NCBI GenBank assembly: GCA_040954595.2
Contig: CM082576.2
Location: forward strand, 5,394,001-5,458,000
Origin: Balanoglossus misakiensis
Lineage: Eukaryota; Hemichordata
Length of the DNA stretch: 64,000 nt
Direction of reading: 5' to 3'
Shown here: piece after piece, positions 56,601 through 64,000 of the stretch
How positions within the stretch are numbered: the first letter of the stretch is position 1
How the letters are laid out: each line of letters starts with the position of its first letter
Program-made: the position numbers and the translations under genes
The notes under the pieces: model-generated
What the model saw: only the letters and a program-made list of their open reading frames with translations
Told to the model about the DNA's origin: nothing
The model's database searches: none

Positions 56601-59600
56601 GCCCAACTGGGAAGTCGTTGGGACCGGCATCATCCACTTCGGTGTACTCCGATGACGTGTAGTTTCCATGGAGTATCTCGATGGCCACTTCTATGTTGGG
56701 GTTTTGTCGGGACAGATCCGGAGATCCTGCGTTCTCGAAGTCGCTACCTTGAAATAACTTGGCGTAATCCCTGGGCGCAGAATCGTTATCCGAAATCAAT
56801 TCCTGTCTCTTCCTGTGCCGTCGGCGATTCTTTCTCGGGGGAAACCTGTTTTCCTCCTCAAAATAGTCATACGCGTAATAATCATCATCCAAATTGGCAG
56901 TTTCGCGGTTGGGACTACGCCCCCGAGGTTCGGTTACTCTGTCATCGCCGGCATTAGTCCTTCTCGGTACATGCGTGGTACTTTCCTCCGGCGTCACATG
57001 CACACCCGATTCCTGATCGTTTTTGTCTCGGTGCCTTTCTCGATCTCGATCCCTCCTCCTTTCTTTGTCACGATTTCGTCGCCTGTCTTTCTTTCTCTTC
57101 TTATTTCTTGGTCTTTCGTGGTTGTGTCTGTGAGGAAGAGCATCTTCTTCTTCCTCCTCCTCCTCTCCCTCCGCAGTTTTACTTTCACCCTGTCCAGAAT
57201 GAGAATTCCTCCGGAGTCTCGATGGGCCCCGCTCATACATATGCCCTATAGCACCGATTTGTGTCCTTTGGATAATACCATTGAAATACTCTTTTCCAAG
57301 ATTCTCTTGGCTGTTTATTGTAACATCGTCAATATTTTTCAAATAAAGTTCCGCTTTGTCATTTTCGACTCTGCTTCGTAGTTCCTTGACTTCTTCAACT
57401 CCAGGTGAAACCTGTAGGATAATGGCAAACAATTTGTGAATCGAGAGACACGCACACAAAAAAACGCGTTAGAGGTTGTCCGCTATTACATCTTTGTACG
57501 TCACACCGCTCCCGACACGTTTTGTCCGGCAGTACCATATCATGCTATGGAGCCTTTTGTCTGCGTGGAAAGTGTGAACGTGTGTGTCAACAAGGGGGCA
57601 GTGATTCTCAAGGGAAAGGTGTGAGTACTGAACGCGACAAGGGGGACTGTTTGTCGCATCCGACGGTGTGTGTTTGAGTGCAGCCCAACGGTGTGAAGTG
57701 TTGCATTCCACCTTTTACACCCCCTCGGTGACTTGAAAAGAAGTGCCATCGACACCTACTGAGATGTGTGACAAACTCAATATCGCAGGTGAGGTTAGAC
57801 AATCACGAGCCTCGAGGGAAAGTCCTCGGAAAGGAAAGGTATTCCTGTTGTAAATAATTCTTCAAAATGCATGATATTTAGAAAAGGCGAGATACTATCA
57901 CTTGCTGACTGGCCCAAGAGTCAAAGCTAAAGGAAAGAAGTGCCATTGACACCTACTGAAATGTGTGACAAACTCAATATCGCAGGTGAGGTTTGGCAAT
58001 GATGCGACTTTACTGAATGCAATACAATTTTGACATTTGTATTCGTTTTGAACTATATTGATAAATCCGAAGCATGGTGATGTCAACTTCATCACCACGA
58101 GTCACTCACTTCCCAGTAATTGCCCTGAGGTTCGTGAGTTGAGCTTGTTGTACTTGTCAGTTGTGAGAAGAAGTTGCGATGAGGAAATCATCCATGCACA
58201 TTCCTCGTCTCTGGCCAAGCGCGCGCTGACGCTCTACCACCGACACGACTAAAGCCACAGCTACATGTAACACGTTAATGAGATGTTGTCGATCTTTGCC
58301 GGCGTGAAATTTCGCGGGAGAAGGCAAAAGAAAGAGAAGCAACGATTGCCAAGTGTTGACTTGTGTGCGGTCCCTTTATCCCCCCATTATTCATGAGCTG
58401 GAGCTGCTTTGAAGGCCGCCGACTCCCATCCCCGTCGCACCTAATTGTTCGCGCAAATCCCAAGGCCACTGCGGGATAGATAATGGTTACGCCGAAGATG
58501 ACTCCACCATTCACCGTCTGTTTAATAAACCCGATATACCTTTGAGAACTCCGTCGAAATGGAGACTCCGATTTTTTCAAGCATTCGATGCTTCTGAAGT
58601 CGCCGACTCTGACGTTCCGACTAATGCCTACGTTGTTGTTTTTATGCTTTCGGAATTTAAATGCAAAGGGGGTACAAGTATATACTACGTAATCAGTTAA
58701 GTATTGCTCGTAGGCGCAAAAAAAATTCTTGCATATATTTAAAAAGGGGACAGAAAATATTTTGTTTTTTGTTCCAGACCGCTACCAACTGCGTAATATT
58801 TAAATTCTGGCTTCATAATTAAATGACAATACTTGACAAAATCAAAACACGGAGAAAATTTTGAAATTCCTGTTTCCACACGCCTGGTGAAACACACAAG
58901 AGCAGCTTCGCCGACATCGACTGAAAGTGGCCGTAATCCCACGGCGCAACGTGTTGAAGGGTAACAGAATGAGGAGAATTCATTGAAGCAAGGCGAAAAA
59001 AGCAGCTGCCACTTGTAAAGGCAGGCCGGGGTGGCGACCCTCTCAACTCGCGTATCTGATCATCGTTAACTAGATGAAGACAATTCGGGGTGGAATTTTT
59101 GGGATTCCCAGGGATCCGACAGCAAGTGTATTGCCGACGTCGATATATTAAACTACTTGTGTTTCGTGTATCTCTCCGGCGCTATTGACTCGCGCCGGCT
59201 TGTATTGACCCCCTCACTTTCGATCCAAGTCGGTTTCTCTTTGGATCGCCTAACAAATACACAAACATTTAGACTTCAGCGGCCGCCGCTATACCATCAA
59301 CAATGGAAAGAATCCCTTCTAATCGAAAACACTCGGCTTTATTTGCTTGTAAGTCGGTTAAATCGACCATGATAAATTTTCAATTTAGACAGTCTTGTGC
59401 GCAAGCCGCAAACGCGCACACATGCATACACAACTAAGAGCGAATAACATTTACCAAGTGTTTCCATACGGCGACGTCTTGATTCACCTTTCAACTTTGT
59501 GGCAAACTGAAGGCTTAAATTAATATACATCTCAATAAACTAGGTGAGGGGGAGTGAGTCTAATTAATAGTAATTATTGGTCTCCGGGTAAAATGATATT

Positions 59601-60314
59601 CCCACTACAACTAAACAGAACCGTCAAAAGTGTGTTAGTACAGTCGGTTCATAGAAGCCGCAAGTTCCGCAACGACGCCAGTGACATCTACGATAAGAAA
59701 GCATATATGCTGTATATAGTTTATCAAGCAACACAGGATTGGGGACGATTGGCTTGAAAACCTGTTACCTATCCACTCTCTTCAACGCTTTAAACTAGTA
59801 CCACGCGTATAATCGAAGTTATGTTTTATGGGGCTTGTTGTATACTTTATGGGTCAACCTTGTGTTATGTGGTTTACTAGGCGCTTGCGGTTACCAACCG
59901 ACGACCTACCCGTGCGGTTTTGTATGGTCGGAGCACTATTGGGGGTTTGGGATAGTTATCTCACACACACCCTCCTCCCCAGGATAAGGTCCAACTGAAA
60001 AAAATAGTCAATCCGTAGAGGTACCACAGCGATAACTCAATGGTCAATCTAGTCTTTATAAACTGGCGACGTCGGTCGCTTTTCGTTATCGTCTTATCTC
60101 AAAACGCCAACGGCAATTAGTAGATAAATCAATTAGGAGTATTTGTCTGAACTCTACGGATTTGAAAAATAAACAAAACACATACCTGTTTCTGCAACCT
60201 GATCCTCTCCGTCGGCAGTGCATAGCTATTGCAGGTATTTATAAGGGCCACTCCGGTCAAAATCACTACGGCCATTCCTATGGCGATAGGCAATGTCGAC
60301 GACCAGGGGACCAT
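53653..60314 (-). CDS. ISM: Isthmin-like secreted protein (TSP1 + AMOP domains, long charged linker)
   Basis: Five coding exons, 60186-60314, 56301-57411, 55818-55994, 55548-55634 and 53653-54164, join with phases 0, 1, 1 and 1 into 671 aa. Residues 9-27 are a hydrophobic signal sequence. Residues 44-413 are a long charged region: an acidic E-run, an Arg/Asp/Glu-rich basic stretch and a Gly/Asp/Glu-rich tract. A thrombospondin type 1 repeat follows (about 427-471; WSQWSACSVTCGGG...CNNRRC), then a short acidic linker. The AMOP domain (about 505-665) begins C-E-A-W-M-N-C and carries C-P-C-F-Y-P, QQCCYND and PWINCKGDW. This TSP1-AMOP pair is diagnostic of isthmins, extracellular proteins known in vertebrates for effects on angiogenesis, Nodal signalling and metabolism. 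ISM1 is about 464 aa, so the linker here is expanded. The TSP1 and linker exons are both symmetric 1-1 exons. Confidence 0.95.
57735..58002. repeat. Duplicated ~68-bp segment in isthmin intron 1
   Basis: Two near-identical copies, about 57737-57798 and 57935-57996, share AAAGAAGTGCCAT, CGACACCTACTGA or TGACACCTACTGA, and GTGTGACAAACTCAATATCG followed by CAGGTGAGGTT. They differ at a few positions and lie 198 bp apart in the same orientation. Intervening sequence is unique. No coding frame is supported. Confidence 0.8.
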
Positions 60315-63300
60315 ATTGGTCTGAGAGAAACTCCACGACGAGGATAGCGGTCTTCACATGTAGAATTGTTTATCGAAAGCTTGTAAGCGAATCTCTGGAG
60401 GGAATGAAGATAGAATAACTGTTTTATAATATTTCTTCGCACCGCTGCAGTCCCATCACCTCTGGCTGTTGTTGATAAAAAAATAACAAAGGTCGGCAGA
60501 AAACTAATGTTCCGTGGCAAAGTGCGTGTGGTTTGTGATAACGTGCGTATACCCTATATGTACGCTGAACGTGAACATGTTGATAAAAGCCTCCTGTTTC
60601 CTTGTGTACTTGGACAGTCATATAAAGGGGGAGGCAATCTGAGCGTGAACAAACAGTCAAGCCCCCTCCCCCGTTCCAGATCCGCGATTGGTTGTCGTCG
60701 GACAAGGCAAGAAAGCCGATTGGGCGCGCTCGGTACGATGCGTGATTGCCTTTTCACACACAGCTGTGGAAATTATCAATTAGCCGAAAGGTCTATGGTC
60801 TAGAGAGCGGGATGACTACCGTAAGAAAGGGCCCTCCAATCGACGCGTTCGCAGCCCTATTCTGTGTCCGACGTCAGTGACTGCATGCCGCCAGGAGCCC
60901 TAATTAATAAATATAAATCCACGCCAATAAACAACACATGAACGAGTGCACTTGAAAGACGAGCCGACCCGTCCCCGAAATATCCCGGGAGGCTTTCAAA
61001 GAGAGAACGGTCATCTGGTTCACCTGTTCCTCTGTAAGACGGTCTACCTCGAGCCGACACACTCGGATCTGATTTCAGGGGCGTAGCTGTCAGGAGACGA
61101 GAGAAACGTTGTGGTCGGTGAAATACTTTCATCAACTGGTTGAACACGCGGAGAAACATGTCTCCAACCACCAACGTCACCGAAACAAGTTTTTAGCTGT
61201 CTTGTTGCGTAATTGTCACATTAAATGTTATATTCGCCGCTAAAGGAACAAAAGCAACAGCTTTTTGTTCACGTTTTGTGGTGTGACAGGTATGTACATA
61301 TATTTAGCCCTGCAAACGTGAAACCTATAGCCGTCTATTCGATTGAATGTGCAAATACATACAGACAGACAGACATGTATTTCATCTTTCTGTCGGTGGA
61401 TGTCATAATTGTCCATGAAGAACACCTTCCTTTGGTCCGAAATATGACATGGGTGTCTTGCAATGGTATTTGACCCTCAATAACTCCTTCAATTAACTCT
61501 GTTTTAATTCCATATCATCAAAAATTATCTCATGGTCCCTGAATCCTAGATAAGACTATTTTTCTGGTGCGGGGCTATCATCGAACGGGCTTCTGTTTCA
61601 AAACAATGGGATTTCTTTACATTCACTTGCTCCGTAATGGTTTCGGCGCAGATATCTGCATATATATTTAGACGGTGTTAATTGCATTCTTTGTGGTGTC
61701 TCACGCGCTGGTACTAACACGTCGGCGACCGGACACACGCTCAGTTGGCACCACATCGCCAAGGTCGGACCGCCACAGAAATGTCGTTTTTTTTTAGTTT
61801 GAACCAGTGGGAAAGGGAACTGACGCTGAAAAGATGCTCCCAAGCGTTAACGACATTCGGAGCGTTTAGAGCTGTCTTCTTTCATAATTAACTAGCCATG
61901 TAAAAACATTACGAGGATCCAAGACAAGGCGTTTTTTATAATGTACCACGTACCACCGGTGTGGTGCGAACAACGCACTCGACCACTAGTTGAAGGATTG
62001 TAAATTTTCGCCTTCGTGTACTGTGGAGAATTGGTAGTAGATTCGTGCAATTGTGAGATGGAGTCGCTAGTTCCTATCGATTTCAGCGAACGCGGCGCAC
62101 TTTGTGTCCAGAGTAAGTGTAATTAAAGGGCCTTGCCTGTTATCACCCAGAAGGGTGCACTTTACATAATGAGTAAGGTGAAATCGACAACGTTTACCCT
62201 GAATCAAGTCGATCCTTTGTGCATTGTATGGGCCCAGTTTGTCCCTGAATTTAAACGAATTTCATTTTTTTTCACCCGGGCGTCCCAGCGGACGCTTTTA
62301 GTGCTCGTTAGTTGCTACCTGGCATATGTTGAATATAGGCAACCGCCAACGAGGCTCCAGCGTGGACCTTCGGAACGGCATCTTTCTCCGGGCTATATGT
62401 ATAGCATTTTGCAACAATTAGCGTTTCGTAGGGTCCCTTGTGAGGCGAACGGCGGCGTCCATTGTAACAGGCGCTTGTACAGTGGGTGAATGTAATAGGT
62501 AACCCGAGCAGATATTTTGATGGATTCGGGCGGATCTGATTTGCTTGTTAAAATGCTTGTCATTGAACGCTTTAAGATCTAATCACTGAGTAATGCCAAC
62601 AGTTGAACGCGGCGGTCACCCAAAGGTCTCATTCACCGTCTGAACGAGGAAAGGTGATCATATACTGGAACAAAACTTGCGTGTAGGGCTACTACCTGAT
62701 AACGTTGCAAGATCACGTGACAGCGCAAAACATCGTTCACTTTCTACAATCAGCACTGCGCTTAAATTTGATCAAGCTTCATGTTTTTATCCAATGAACT
62801 CCACGTACAACACGCTCCGTTTTCTCTCCATATACATTCTCGACGTTTGACACATTTCGCCAACCTGGTTGTATTGCGAGCGGCTGTAATTTGGTATTCT
62901 TGACAGAAAGTATACACTCAATTTGTATTCCAACAATTAAAATAAAACGACCTTGGCCAATAACAAACGAACACAACTTCTCTCATGTTTTAGAAAAGAA
63001 GCAAAAGCAAGTGCGCGTCCTTGGTGATCTTGTCAGAGCTGGTCACTTTTTTCCCCAGCTATTCAAACAGTTGGGTCGGCTCACTGAAAGCTGCGTGTAC
63101 TCGGCCATGACGGCTGTTGCTTTTTGCTTGGATACTGCTATCAAAACACGGGAATAGCGGAGTGAGTTTTCTATCGCCAGTCTCTAGAAGTGTCAAAAGT
63201 AGTTTATTTGCCAGCCGCACAGCGGAGTATAGGCCAACCGCTAATCCAATGAAAATCTCCGTGAAAAAGACCGCGCGAACAATCTGTCTTAATCTTCTTA

Positions 63301-64000
63301 CCGTCTATCTGGGCGATGCTTCACTACTGTTCACCCAGTGTGAATATAACGTTATTTCCAAAGGTCTCCATTTCATCTGCTCATTGACACATGTGCGTTG
63401 CGCTCAGTTACAAAAAAAGGCCGCACGGCCGAAACACAAGTCCCGGCTAAGCCGAAACGTCTGAGAGCTCTCAAACGCCGGCGTTTGTCGGAAGCCGTTT
63501 GTTTCCGATCGCCAGAAATTTAATTAGTCCACTAAATTATTCCAGAACCGATTTTCTCGCCGTTAAAAAAGTAGGCGAATCATGCGAACGGTGTTTACGT
63601 GGAAGAAAGGACACGCTAGGATACTGCTGTTAGAACGCGGTATGCCTTTGGAATGGTATCAGGTTCTTCATACCAGAGCCGGGCAGTGTTTTGCTTATCC
63701 CGTGTAAGGTGTATATGGTTCTTCAACTACCATGGTTGAGCGCACTGTGTACATTTTGCCGTGGCAAAGACGGCATCGTCGAAGTGACCATGTATATATA
63801 TACACACGGGGAGAGTTCTCTCTTAAATACGGACAGTGGTATATATACGATGGGAACGAGATGCTTTCAGGTGAAGACCGTGTTTGTGGATTCTAAGCAC
63901 GGTCCCACTTTCTCCTTCCCGGGGCGCGATCGATCGTACTCACCTTTGTAGCGTGTGTAGTACCGAATATCCTTAAACAACTGGACCCCCTTCGCACTTG
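60315..64000. other. Region upstream of isthmin, no secure gene
   Basis: The isthmin promoter and any 5' untranslated sequence should lie just right of 60314. No exon with recognised protein was found in the remaining 3.7 kb. A possible plus-strand first exon at 62058-62112 (M-E-S-L-V-P-I-D-F-S, donor gtaagt) is the best candidate for a gene that would continue rightwards, but it is not confirmed. A microsatellite (CAGA)n lies near 61361-61374. Confidence 0.45.

Noticed and set aside
56815-57381. 188-codon plus-strand frame opposite isthmin exon 2
   Set aside because: It is the complement of the low-complexity charged isthmin exon and has no start context, domain or splice support.

Overview
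This window is animal nuclear DNA. Coding information lies in short exons with GT-AG borders and conserved intron phases, and there is abundant microsatellite and non-autonomous transposon sequence. The gene content (class C GPCR, SLC5 transporter, isthmin, HTD2, F-box/LRR protein), introns of roughly 0.2-3 kb and the foldback-type transposon point to an invertebrate deuterostome. An amphioxus, hemichordate or echinoderm is the best guess. The species cannot be fixed from the sequence alone. All gene models below were built by joining exons by hand with matching phases.

Layout. (1) 888-14627, minus: a GABA-B-type class C GPCR, 18 coding exons seen, with the C-terminal tail running off the left edge. 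Two of its exons (6495-6684 and 5567-5775) encode a complete C-type lectin domain spliced in frame between the Venus-flytrap and the seven-helix part. This is the most striking feature of the window. (2) 14628-22327: gene-poor DNA with a very long compound tetranucleotide repeat. (3) 22328-28132, plus: a complete 15-exon SLC5 sodium-coupled (monocarboxylate-type) transporter of 600 aa, with one GC-AG intron, a TTAA-flanked MITE in an intron and a C-terminal T-F-L end. (4) 28294-31089: a foldback-like transposon whose long inverted arms are built from 134-bp higher-order repeats (four 31-bp subunits plus 10 bp); a second MITE with a TAA duplication is nested in one arm. (5) 32055-34544, minus: a previously easy-to-miss 78-aa secreted/GPI-like Ser/Thr/Ala/Pro-rich protein in three tiny coding exons, with a CRE/CCAAT promoter-like region near 35.1 kb. 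(6) 35.2-43.5 kb: repeats, including a MITE with a perfect 9-bp target duplication and a tandem array of CCAAT/CRE-containing units interrupted by a Tc1-like MITE. (7) 43514-46978, plus: a two-exon F-box/leucine-rich-repeat protein. (8) 49047-50505, plus: a four-exon HTD2-like mitochondrial hydroxyacyl-thioester dehydratase. (9) 53653-60314, minus: an isthmin (TSP1 + AMOP) with a very long charged linker. (10) 60315-64000: upstream sequence with no secure gene.

The genes do not form one pathway, as expected for an animal genome. The GABA-B-like and SLC5 genes are divergent (about 7.7 kb apart). HTD2 and isthmin are convergent (about 3.1 kb between stop codons).
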